This document shows positions 20,425 through 29,201 of a stretch of 64,000 nt of DNA, piece after piece. The position numbers and the translations under genes were made by a program. Numbering within the stretch: position 1 is the first letter of the stretch; each line of letters opens with the position of its first letter. Location of the stretch: the NCBI GenBank assembly GCA_026708265.1, contig JAPOVI010000047.1:21398-85397 (forward strand), written 5' to 3'. Source of the stretch: Acidobacteriota bacterium (lineage in GTDB: Bacteria > Acidobacteriota > Vicinamibacteria > Vicinamibacterales > UBA8438). The notes below the pieces were generated by a model. That model had not been told where the DNA came from. It did not search any database and saw only the letters and a list, made by a program, of their open reading frames with translations.

Positions 20425-21423
20425 CTAGAACACGACCTTGAACACGCCGGTCACGACGAGGTTGCCGATCGCCACCGGGATGAGCACCTTCCACCCGAGG
20501 CCCATCAACTGGTCGTAGCGGTAGCGCGGCAACGTGGCGCGGATCCAGATGAACACGTAGAGGAACAGGAAGACCTTGCCGACGAACCAGATCCAGGCCG
20601 GCAGGAGGTCGAGGAAGCCGAGGAAGGCGATGCTCGGGAACGGCCGCAGCCAGCCGCCGAAGAACATCAGCACGACGATCGCCGAGATGACGATCATGTT
20701 GGCGTACTCGGCCAGGAAGAAAAGCGCGAAGCGCATCCCGCTGTACTCGGTGTGGAACCCGCCCGTCAGCTCGGTCTCGGCTTCCGGCAGGTCGAACGGG
20801 GCGCGGTTCGTCTCGGCGAGCCCGCCGATGAAGATCAGCACCAGCGCCACCGGCTGGATGAACGCGAACCAGATGCCGCTCTCCTGCTGCGCCTCCACGA
20901 TTCCGACGAGGCTGAGGGTGCCGGTGGTCAGGATGACGCTCACGAGCGTCATCGTCACCGCGATCTCGTAGCTGATGAGCTGCGCCGACGCGCGCAGGCT
21001 GGCCAGCAGCGGGTACTTGCTGTTCGAGGCCCAGCCGCCGAGGATGATGCCGTAGACGCCGATCGACGTCACCGAGATGATGAACAGCAGGCCGACGTTG
21101 ATGTCGCCGATGTAGTAGAGCGGATCCGGGCCGAACGGCACGACCGCGAAGACGACCAGCGCCGGCACCAGGCTCATGATCGGCGCCAGCGTGAAGACGT
21201 ACCGGTCCGCCTTCACCGGCGTGATGTCTTCCTTGAGGATCAGCTTGATGGGGTCCGCGATGGCCTGCAGGATGCCGTACGGGCCCACCCGCATCGGGCC
21301 GAGACGCGACTGCGCCCAGGCGATCACCTTCCGCTCCATGAGGACGAGGAACGTCACCGCGACCAGGACGGCATTGACCAGGACGGCGATCTTCAGCAGC
21401 GGGATGACGACGGTGTCGAGCAT
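20425..21423 (-). CDS. nuoH: NADH-quinone oxidoreductase subunit H
   Basis: 332 aa; 'MERKVIAWAQSRLGPMRVGPYGILQAIADPIKLILKED', 'AETNRAPFDLPEAETELTGGFHTEYSGMRFALFFLAEY'. Confidence 0.98.
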   Translation of the reverse strand: MLDTVVIPLLKIAVLVNAVLVAVTFLVLMERKVIAWAQSRLGPMRVGPYGILQAIADPIKLILKEDITPVKADRYVFTLAPIMSLVPALVVFAVVPFGPDPLYYIGDINVGLLFIISVTSIGVYGIILGGWASNSKYPLLASLRASAQLISYEIAVTMTLVSVILTTGTLSLVGIVEAQQESGIWFAFIQPVALVLIFIGGLAETNRAPFDLPEAETELTGGFHTEYSGMRFALFFLAEYANMIVISAIVVLMFFGGWLRPFPSIAFLGFLDLLPAWIWFVGKVFLFLYVFIWIRATLPRYRYDQLMGLGWKVLIPVAIGNLVVTGVFKVVF

Positions 21424-21448
21424 GGTCCCGGGATCACATCCTGCGCGC

Positions 21449-22582
21449 TCAGCGATCGACCTCGCCGAGCACGATGTCGATGGTTCCGATCAGCGCCACG
21501 ACGTCCGCCACGAGGTGCCCGCGGACGAGCCGCTTGAGCCCCTGCAGGTTGCAGAAGGAGGGTGGCCGGACGCGGAACCGGTAGGGATTGGTCGACTTCC
21601 CGTCGCTCACGAGGAAGTACCCGAGCTCGCCCTTCGGCGACTCGATGGCGTGATAGGTCTCTCCGGCCGGCGGCTTGAGGAGGCGCGGCACCTTGCCCAT
21701 GATCGGTCCTTCCGGCAGCCCGTCGAGCGCCTGCCGGACGATCCGGATGGACTGCCGGAACTCCTCCATGCGGATCAGATAGCGGTCGTAGGTGTCGCCG
21801 CGCGTCCCGAGCGGGATGTCGAAGTCGAACTCTTCGTAGGCGGCGTTCGGCTCGTCCTTCCGGAGATCGCGCGAGACGCCCGAGCCGCGCAGCGGCGGGC
21901 CGCAGAGCCCCAGCCCGATTGCCTCCTCCGCCGAGATCACGCCGACGTCGCGCGTCCGCTTGAGCCAGATGCGGTTGTTCGTCAGCAGCGTCTCGTAGTC
22001 GTCCAGCTTCCCCTCCATGAGGTCGCAGAACGCCCGCACCTTGCGGTCCCACCCCGGCGGAACGTCCAGCGGCAGCCCGCCCACGCGCATCGAGTTGTAC
22101 GTCAGGCGCGCCCCGCAGAACTCCTCGAACAGGTCGAGCACGAACTCGCGCTCGCGGAAGGCGTACAGCAGCACCGTCATGGCCCCGATGTCCATGGCGT
22201 GCGTGCCGAGCCAGAGGCAGTGGCTGGCGATGCGCTGCAACTCCGCGAGGACCGTGCGGAGGTACCGCGCCCGGCGCGGCACCTCGATCTGCATCAGCTT
22301 CTCGACCGCCTCGACGTAGCCGAGGTTGTTGGTGGCGGCCGCGACGTAGTCCATGCGGTCGGTCAGCAGCACGATGTGCGTCCAGTCGCGGTTCTCGCAC
22401 AGCTTCTCGACGCCGCGATGGATGTAGCCGATGACGCAGTCCGCGTCGAGGACGCGCTCGCCGTCGAGCCGCAGCACGACCCGCAGCACGCCGTGCGTGC
22501 TCGGATGCTGCGGCCCCATGTTGATCACCAGCTCGTTGGTGTCGAACTGGGTCGTGCTGACGCGGGGAGCGGGAACCGTCAT
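21449..22582 (-). CDS. nuoD: NADH-quinone oxidoreductase subunit D
   Basis: 377 aa; '[22 protein letters not shown]', '[13 protein letters not shown]', '[34 protein letters not shown]'. Confidence 0.98.
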   Translation of the reverse strand: MTVPAPRVSTTQFDTNELVINMGPQHPSTHGVLRVVLRLDGERVLDADCVIGYIHRGVEKLCENRDWTHIVLLTDRMDYVAAATNNLGYVEAVEKLMQIEVPRRARYLRTVLAELQRIASHCLWLGTHAMDIGAMTVLLYAFREREFVLDLFEEFCGARLTYNSMRVGGLPLDVPPGWDRKVRAFCDLMEGKLDDYETLLTNNRIWLKRTRDVGVISAEEAIGLGLCGPPLRGSGVSRDLRKDEPNAAYEEFDFDIPLGTRGDTYDRYLIRMEEFRQSIRIVRQALDGLPEGPIMGKVPRLLKPPAGETYHAIESPKGELGYFLVSDGKSTNPYRFRVRPPSFCNLQGLKRLVRGHLVADVVALIGTIDIVLGEVDR

Positions 22583-22631
22583 GGTGCGTCCGTGTCGTGC
22601 GGGCCGCGGCGGAGCGCCGCGCGCGGCGCGG

Positions 22632-23504
22632 TCACTCGATCTCCGTATCCGGGCCGGGCTCCGCGCCCGTCTCGTCCGGCAGGTTGCGCACGCGCAGCCA
22701 GTCCTGGGGGTTCTCCATCAACAGCTCGCCGGGTCCCTCGAGGGGATAGTCCTTGCGCTGCGGATGCCCCTGCCACTCGTCGGGCATCAGAATGCGCCGC
22801 AGGTCCGGATGGTTCACGATGTTGACGCCGAACTGGTCGAACACCTCGCGCTCCAGCCAGTTCGCGGCCGGCCACAGGCCGGTCACCGACTCCACCGCGT
22901 CGCCCTCGCCGACCCGCACCTTGACGCGGACGCGGTGTCGCAGCCGCGTCGAGTAGAGGCAGTAGATCAGATCGAATCGCCTCTCGCGCGGCGGCCAGTC
23001 CGTCGCCGTCACGTCGGAACAGTAGTCGAACGCGGCCGCCTCGTGGGTCTTGAGGAGCTCGAGGACGTCGAGCAACCGCTCCCGCCGCACGATGAGCGTC
23101 CAGTCCCCGACCCAGTACGACAGGGCCTCGATCGCATCCGGAAGCGCTTGCTGAACCGCCGCGACGGCCGGCGGCAAATCCACTCCCTCCGGAGGCGGTG
23201 GATCGGGCGGACCCTTCGGCGGCTCGGGCGGCGGCTTGGGTTTCGGCTTCGGCCTGGGCTTGGCCGCCGCAGCGGGCTTGGCCGCCGCAGCGGGCTTGGC
23301 CGCCGGCTTCGCCGGGGCATCCGGCTTGGAGGACGCTGCCGCGGCCGGCTTGGCCGGGGAGGCAGGCGCTGACTTCGGTGGCGCGGCCTTCGGCGGCGCG
23401 GCGTCCGATGCCGCAGGGGGGTCGGGCGCAGGGCCGGCTGGCTCGGATGCGGCCCCGCCCGCCTCGCCGGGCGCGTCCGCACCGGGCTTCGTGTCGTCAG
23501 TCAT
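22632..23504 (-). CDS. nuoC: NADH-quinone oxidoreductase subunit C with a long Ala/Pro/Lys-rich N-terminal extension
   Basis: 290 aa; C-terminal 30-kDa subunit motif '[48 protein letters not shown]'; first ~120 aa low complexity. Confidence 0.93.
   Translation of the reverse strand: MTDDTKPGADAPGEAGGAASEPAGPAPDPPAASDAAPPKAAPPKSAPASPAKPAAAASSKPDAPAKPAAKPAAAAKPAAAAKPRPKPKPKPPPEPPKGPPDPPPPEGVDLPPAVAAVQQALPDAIEALSYWVGDWTLIVRRERLLDVLELLKTHEAAAFDYCSDVTATDWPPRERRFDLIYCLYSTRLRHRVRVKVRVGEGDAVESVTGLWPAANWLEREVFDQFGVNIVNHPDLRRILMPDEWQGHPQRKDYPLEGPGELLMENPQDWLRVRNLPDETGAEPGPDTEIE
23256..23303. repeat. 18-bp tandem repeat inside the nuoC N-terminal extension
   Basis: GGGCTTGGCCGCCGCAGC repeated in tandem, followed by a partial third copy; encodes the KPAAAAKP-type tract. 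Confidence 0.8.
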
Positions 23505-23577
23505 CGGTCAGCGGGAATCGTTGCGTCGGCACGGCGCTCATCGGCACGGGCGGTCTTCCGCCCGGCGTTCCGCACGG

Positions 23578-23934
23578 TCAAGCCCAGTCCAGCGCACCCT
23601 TGCGCCACGCGTACACGTACCCGATGACCAGGATGAACAGGAAGACGAGCATCTCGATGAGGCCGAACAGGGCCAGCTCGTCCATGATGACGGCCCACGG
23701 GAACATGAACACCGTCTCGACGTCGAAGATCACGAACAGCATCGCGACCAGGTAGTAGCGGACGCTGTAGCGGTCCCGGGCATCCGTCAACGGCTCGATG
23801 CCGCACTCGTACGGCTCGAGCTTCACCTTGTTGACCCGGCTCGCGTGCACCAGCCTCGACACCATCAGCGTGAAGATGGCGAAGCCGATCGCGACGAGGA
23901 TGAAGAGGAAGATCGGGATGTAGGCTTCTGGCAT
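23578..23934 (-). CDS. nuoA: NADH-quinone oxidoreductase subunit A
   Basis: 118 aa; 'KLEPYECGIEPLTDARDRYSVRYYLVAMLFVIFDVETVFMFPWAV'. Confidence 0.97.
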   Translation of the reverse strand: MPEAYIPIFLFILVAIGFAIFTLMVSRLVHASRVNKVKLEPYECGIEPLTDARDRYSVRYYLVAMLFVIFDVETVFMFPWAVIMDELALFGLIEMLVFLFILVIGYVYAWRKGALDWA

Positions 23935-24104
23935 CGTCGCTGCGGGAACGTGGTTTACCCGGTGCGACCCGGCTCCCGCGATACGGCGCGACGTGCGGGC
24001 CGAAAAACCGGGCGGATTATTGCACGCGGCACGGGGCCTGTCAAGGAAGCCGTCCCCGCGGCCGGGCGGGCTGATATACTCGCGGCGAAAGGCAGGGCCT
24101 GCAC

Positions 24105-25031
24105 ATGCGACGCATCCCAGCGGCGTCGTTCGTGGCCGGCTTGGCGGCGGCAACGGCCGTCGCGGTCGCCCTCGCGGTCGCCGACGGTGGCGTGCGGGCG
24201 CAGTCGGTCGAACGCCGGATGATCGTCACCGTTCTCGACGGCGACGACAACCCCGTCGGCAACCTCGTGCCGCGCGATCTCGTGGTCCGGGAGGATGGCG
24301 CCGCCCGCGAGGTGCTGCGTGTCGAGCCCGCGGGGGCCGCACGGCAGATCGCCGTGCTCGTCGACACCTCCGAGGCCGCGGCGCGCGCCACGCGCGACTT
24401 TCGGGCCGGCCTCTCGGCGTTCTTCGAGGCGATGCACGAGGGCAACGAGATCTCGCTGATCAGTTTCGGAGGGCCGCCGCGCATCCTGGTCGGCTCCACG
24501 GGCAGCCTCGGCCGGCTGCAGGACGGCCTGGGCGACGTCTTCGGGTTCGCCGGATCCGCCGCGTACCTGCTCGACGCGATGGCGCAGGCCGCCGAGGGCT
24601 TCACGCGCCGGGAGGCGGCCCGCCCGATCCTGATGGCGCTGACCACCGAGGGCGTCGATTACAGCAACGTCCGAGCCCGCGAGGTCTTCGAGCGCGTCCG
24701 CGAGAGCGGCGCCGCCGTCTACACGCTCCTCGTGGCGGGGCGCGGCCGGGCCCGCGTCGATCCCGGCCTCCTCGACGCGAGGCGCCAGCAGGAGGAGATG
24801 GAGCGCAACCTGGTGCTCGAGCGGGGACCGCGCGACAGCGGCGGGCGCAGCGAGATCGTGCTCACGAGCATCGCGGTCGAGAACGCCCTGATGGAGTTCG
24901 CAGCCGAACTCCGCAACCAGTTCGTCGTCACCTACGCCCGACCCGACGCGCTCATCCCGCCGGAGCGGATCGAGGTCGCGGTCAACCGGGCGGGGCTCAC
25001 CGCACGCGGCACCCCGCTGAAGGGCGACTGA
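24105..25031 (+). CDS. Secreted VWA-like domain protein with degenerate MIDAS
   Basis: 308 aa; signal-like N-terminus; 'DLVVREDGAAREVLRVEP', 'IAVLVDTSEAAARATRDFRAGLSAFF'. DTSEA in place of DxSxS. Confidence 0.8.
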   Translation: MRRIPAASFVAGLAAATAVAVALAVADGGVRAQSVERRMIVTVLDGDDNPVGNLVPRDLVVREDGAAREVLRVEPAGAARQIAVLVDTSEAAARATRDFRAGLSAFFEAMHEGNEISLISFGGPPRILVGSTGSLGRLQDGLGDVFGFAGSAAYLLDAMAQAAEGFTRREAARPILMALTTEGVDYSNVRAREVFERVRESGAAVYTLLVAGRGRARVDPGLLDARRQQEEMERNLVLERGPRDSGGRSEIVLTSIAVENALMEFAAELRNQFVVTYARPDALIPPERIEVAVNRAGLTARGTPLKGD

Positions 25032-25033
25032 CC

Positions 25034-25972
25034 ATGCGAGGTCCAGCTTTCGCAGCCCTGGCCGCCGCGGTCGGCGCCGCCGGGTGGGCGGCGGCGACCC
25101 TGCCGGCCGGCGCGCAGCAACCGCCCCAGACGCCGGCGTTCCGCGCCGGGGTCGATGTCGTCTCGCTCAACGTGACGGTCACCGACCTCGAGATGCGCTT
25201 CGTGACCGATCTCGTCCCGCAGGACTTCAGCGTCTACGAGGACGGCGTCCGGCAGGAGATCAATTTCTTCACGCGGACGCAGCTCCCGATCGCGCTGGCG
25301 CTGCTGATGGACACCAGCGCCAGCATGGACGAGGAGATGGCCACCGCGCAGGAGGCCGCGATCGGCTTCTCCCAGCGCCTCGGCCCCGACGACCTCGCGG
25401 AGGTCATCGACTTCGACAGCCGCGTCGACGTCCTGCAGGGCTTCACGAACGACGTCGATCAGCTCGAGGCGGCCATCCGCCGCACGTCGGCGGGCGGCTC
25501 CACCTCGCTGTACAACGCCCTCTACATCTCCCTGAAGGACCTCACCCGGGCGCCGCTCCGGGAGGCCGACGTGCGGCGCGAGGCGATCATCGTCCTGTCC
25601 GACGGCGAGGACACGTCGAGCCTCGTGAGCTTCGAGGAGGTGCTCGAGCTCGCCAAGCGGTCCGAGACGGCGATCTACTCGATCGGCCTGCAGGCCGAGG
25701 ACCGTCGGGCGCGCACCGGCTTCCGCGAAGCCGACTTCGTGCTCCGGCAACTGGCCCAGGAGACCGGCGGGCGGGCGTTCTTCCCCCACGACGTCAGCGA
25801 GCTCCCGGGCATCTACCGGCAGATCTCGGACGAGCTGTCCAGCCAGTACTCGGTCGGCTACATCTCGGCCAACCCGCTGCGCAACGGGCAGTGGCGGCGC
25901 GTCGTCGTGCAGGTCGACCGCGAGGGCGCCACCGCGCGGACGAAGCGCGGTTACTACGGGCCGCGCGGGTAG
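25034..25972 (+). CDS. Secreted VWA domain protein with intact MIDAS
   Basis: 312 aa; 'VPQDFSVYEDGVRQEINFFTRTQLPIALALLMDTSASMDEEMATAQEAA', 'AIIVLSDGEDTSS'. Confidence 0.9.
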   Translation: MRGPAFAALAAAVGAAGWAAATLPAGAQQPPQTPAFRAGVDVVSLNVTVTDLEMRFVTDLVPQDFSVYEDGVRQEINFFTRTQLPIALALLMDTSASMDEEMATAQEAAIGFSQRLGPDDLAEVIDFDSRVDVLQGFTNDVDQLEAAIRRTSAGGSTSLYNALYISLKDLTRAPLREADVRREAIIVLSDGEDTSSLVSFEEVLELAKRSETAIYSIGLQAEDRRARTGFREADFVLRQLAQETGGRAFFPHDVSELPGIYRQISDELSSQYSVGYISANPLRNGQWRRVVVQVDREGATARTKRGYYGPRG

Positions 25973-25993
25973 CGCGCCGCCGCCCGAGCCCTC

Positions 25994-26818
25994 ATGAACG
26001 CGATCCCCCTGGCGCTCTACTTCACGGCCAGCGGCGCATACGCCTGCCACTTCGCACGTCCCGGCAGCGCGTGGGGCCCGACCGCCACCCTCACCCTCGT
26101 TGCCGGCGCGCTTGCCCACACGTTCGTCATCGGGATGCAGACGATGCAGGTGGGCCACATCCCGTTCGTCGGCACGACGGGCGCGATCTCCGCGTTCGTC
26201 TGGCTGCTGGCGCTGGCCTACCTCTACACGGAGATGACGGCCGACGAGCGGTCGATGGGGATCTTCCTGGTGCCGCTCATGGTCGTCCTGCAGACGATCC
26301 CCGCTCTTGGCAACAGCGTCGCCGCGCGGCCGCCGGTGCTCGAGAGCCGCTGGTTCGAGATCCACGTCTTCTCCCTGCTCGTCGCCTACGCGAGCCTGGC
26401 CCTGGCCTGCGTCGTGAGCGTGACCTACGTGCTCCTCTTCAAGGAGCTGAAGGCCAAGCACCCGGGCGTGTTCTACGCGCGACTGCCGTCGCTGCAGGTG
26501 CTGGATGCGATGAACCGCCGCACGGTAGGCGTCGGCTGGGCGTTCCTGACCGTCGGCATCGGCGTCGGCGTCATCTGGCTGGCCGAGCTCCAGCCCGGCG
26601 CGGTCGACCCGCGGGTGCAGGCGATGTCGCCTCTCGATCCGAAGATCTTCATAGTGGTGCTCTGCTGGCTCGTCTACGGGTTCGGGATCTTCGCGCGCTC
26701 GCGGCTTGGCTGGGGCGGCCGCCGCGCGGCGTGGCTGTCGACGGTCGGCTTCGCGATCCTGTTGCTCAACTTCGTGCCCATCGGCTACTTCGGGACCGAG
26801 ACGCACAACTTCTACTAG
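25994..26818 (+). CDS. HemX/CcsA-like cytochrome c assembly membrane protein
   Basis: 274 aa, ~8 TM, directly upstream of hemA; 'ESRWFEIHVFSLLVAYASLALACVVSVTYVLLFKELKAK'. No WGxxWxWD motif seen. Confidence 0.8.
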   Translation: MNAIPLALYFTASGAYACHFARPGSAWGPTATLTLVAGALAHTFVIGMQTMQVGHIPFVGTTGAISAFVWLLALAYLYTEMTADERSMGIFLVPLMVVLQTIPALGNSVAARPPVLESRWFEIHVFSLLVAYASLALACVVSVTYVLLFKELKAKHPGVFYARLPSLQVLDAMNRRTVGVGWAFLTVGIGVGVIWLAELQPGAVDPRVQAMSPLDPKIFIVVLCWLVYGFGIFARSRLGWGGRRAAWLSTVGFAILLLNFVPIGYFGTETHNFY

Positions 26819-26889
26819 AGGAAGGCTCCCGAAGGGTCCGAGAGCACACCCGTCCCGCACGACGCGCCTCGAACCGGCGTTCTCACGAC

Positions 26890-28239
26890 ATGCACCTGTC
26901 TCTGCTCGGCGTGAGCCACCACAGCGCGCCGGTCGATCTTCGCGAGCGGGTCGACTTCTCCCGACGCGGCGTGCCGGCGGCGCTGGCGGTCCTGGCCGAC
27001 ACGCCGGGCACGGCCGAAGTCGTGGTTCTCTCCACGTGCAACCGGGCCGAGATCTACACGATGTGCGAGGATGCCGGCCGGGCGCGCGACGGGCTCGCGC
27101 GCTTCATGAGCGAGTTCCACAACGTGCCCGGGCCGGAGTTGGCCGCGCACCTCTACACGATGACGGGCGCCGCGGTCACCCGGCACCTCTTTCGGGTGGC
27201 GGCGGGGCTCGACTCGCTCGTCGTGGGCGAGCCGCAGATTCTGGGGCAGGTCAAGGAAGCCTACGCCGTCGCCTCCGAGCGCGGCCACACCGGCGCGTCT
27301 CTCAACCGGCTGTTCCACTGGGCGTTCAGCGTCGGCAAGCGGGTGCGGGCCGAGACCGGGCTCGGCGAGGGAGCCGTCTCGGTCAGCTACGCGGCCATCG
27401 CCCTCGCCCGCAAGATCTTCGGGCGCCTCGACCGCCTGCGCGCCCTGGTGGTCGGCGCCGGGGAAATGGCCGAGCTCACCGCGACCCACCTGCGCGCGCA
27501 GGACGTTCGCCACATCGGCGTGACGAACCGGACCGCGTCCCGCGCCGCCGCCCTCGCGGCCCGGGTGCAGGGGATCGCCGTGCCCTGGGAGGCGATGATC
27601 GACGAGCTGGCGTCGACCGACATCGTCGTCACGGCAACCGGCTCCGCGAGCTGCATGGTGACGCGGGCGCACGTGGCCGAGGCCATGAAGCCGCGACGCG
27701 ACCGCCCGCTGTTCATGATCGACATCGGCGTCCCGCGCGACGTGGAGCCCGCCGCGGGCGACATCGAGCAGGTGTTCCTCTACAACATCGACGACCTGCA
27801 GGCCATAGTCCGCGAGAACCAGGCGCGGCGCCAGGCGCAGGTCGATCGGGCCGAGCTCCTCGTCGAGGAGGAGGTCGACGGGTTCATGCGCTGGCTCCGG
27901 TCCCGAGGCTCCGTTCCTACCGTCGTGGCGCTGCGCCGCCGCTTCGAGGAGATTCGCCGGGCGGAGCTGGCGCGGCTGGCGCCGAAGCTGGCGTCGATGT
28001 CGCCGGACGCCCGCGGCCGGGTCGAGGAGGTGACGCGGCTCCTCGTGGAACGGCTGCTGTCGACCCCGACGGAGCGGCTCAAGGCCGCTCCGGACGAGGA
28101 TGCGGCGGCCACGGACGCCGACACGCTCAGCCGTCTCTTCGAGCTCGGCCTCGGGGAGGACGCGGACGACGACACTCCCGCGCTCCGGGAAGCCCGTCTC
28201 GGGCGCATGGCGAGCCCTTCGGGGGCGAGGAATCGTTGA
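26890..28239 (+). CDS. hemA: Glutamyl-tRNA reductase
   Basis: 449 aa; 'LGVSHHSAPVDLRERV', 'LSTCNRAEIY', 'GLDSLVVGEPQILGQVKEAY', 'DIGVPRDVEP'. Confidence 0.98.
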   Translation: MHLSLLGVSHHSAPVDLRERVDFSRRGVPAALAVLADTPGTAEVVVLSTCNRAEIYTMCEDAGRARDGLARFMSEFHNVPGPELAAHLYTMTGAAVTRHLFRVAAGLDSLVVGEPQILGQVKEAYAVASERGHTGASLNRLFHWAFSVGKRVRAETGLGEGAVSVSYAAIALARKIFGRLDRLRALVVGAGEMAELTATHLRAQDVRHIGVTNRTASRAAALAARVQGIAVPWEAMIDELASTDIVVTATGSASCMVTRAHVAEAMKPRRDRPLFMIDIGVPRDVEPAAGDIEQVFLYNIDDLQAIVRENQARRQAQVDRAELLVEEEVDGFMRWLRSRGSVPTVVALRRRFEEIRRAELARLAPKLASMSPDARGRVEEVTRLLVERLLSTPTERLKAAPDEDAAATDADTLSRLFELGLGEDADDDTPALREARLGRMASPSGARNR

Positions 28240-29201
28240 AATCCCTGCGCCTCGGCACCCGCAGGAGCCCCCTGGCGCTCTGGCAGACCCGGCAGGTGGC
28301 GGCCGCGCTCCGGCGGGCCGGCGCGCCCGACCCGGAGCTCGTCACCATCACGACCGACGGCGACCGGCTCTCCGCCGCGCCTCGCGCCGAGGCGGAACCG
28401 CTGCCGGCGGGGGGCGGGAAGCGGCTCTTCGTCAAGGCCATCGAGGACGCGCTGCTCGGGGGCCGGATCGACCTCGCGGTGCACAGCGCGAAGGATCTGC
28501 CGGCGGTTCTCCCGTCGGGCCTGCGGATTGAGGCCGTGCTGCCACGCGCCGATCCGCGCGACGCGCTGGCCGCTCCCGTGACGGCGGCCGTCCCCGCCGG
28601 CGGGGCCGCCGCCCTGCTCGCCCGGGCCGGCCCCGGCGCGCGCGTCGGCACGAGCAGCCTCCGCCGCGCCGCCCAGTTGCGGCGCGCGTTCCCCGACATC
28701 GAGGTGGTGCCGGTGCGCGGCAACGTCGGCACCCGCCTGCGCCGGCTCGACGAGGGCCGTTGCGACCTCCTCGTGCTCGCCGTGGCCGGTCTCGTGCGCC
28801 TCGGGCTGTCGGAGAGGGTCAGCAGCCCGCTCGCGGCCGAGGTCTGCGTCCCCGCGCCCGGCCAGGGGATCGTGGCCGCCGAGTGCCGGATCGGCGACGT
28901 GGAGGCGGAAGAGCTGCTCGAGCGCATCCGGAACCGCGAAGCGGCGCAGGCGCTCGCTGCCGAGCGGGCCCTGGTGACGGCGCTCGGCGCCGACTGCAAC
29001 GTGCCGCTCGGCGCCCTCGCGACCGCCGACGACGACCAGCTCTCGTTGCGTTGCGTCGTGGCTTCACCGGACGGCGGCCGCCTGCTGGGCCACGTCGTTC
29101 GCGGCCGTCTCGACGATGCGGCCGGTATCGGCCGCCGCGCCGCCGATCTGCTGCTGGCCGACGGCGCCGCCGCGCTGCTGGCCGCCGCGGGAGCGACATG
29201 A
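28236..29201 (+). CDS. hemC: Hydroxymethylbilane synthase (porphobilinogen deaminase)
   Basis: TTG start overlapping the hemA stop; 'LRLGTRRSPLALWQTRQV', 'DLAVHSAKDLP', 'VGTSSLRRAAQL', 'VRGNVGTRLRRLDEG', 'LGADCNVPLGALA'. Confidence 0.97.
   Translation: MKSLRLGTRRSPLALWQTRQVAAALRRAGAPDPELVTITTDGDRLSAAPRAEAEPLPAGGGKRLFVKAIEDALLGGRIDLAVHSAKDLPAVLPSGLRIEAVLPRADPRDALAAPVTAAVPAGGAAALLARAGPGARVGTSSLRRAAQLRRAFPDIEVVPVRGNVGTRLRRLDEGRCDLLVLAVAGLVRLGLSERVSSPLAAEVCVPAPGQGIVAAECRIGDVEAEELLERIRNREAAQALAAERALVTALGADCNVPLGALATADDDQLSLRCVVASPDGGRLLGHVVRGRLDDAAGIGRRAADLLLADGAAALLAAAGAT

Noticed and set aside
23505-23577. Possible small nuoB between nuoC and nuoA
   Set aside because: Only 73 bp; too short for any nuo subunit.
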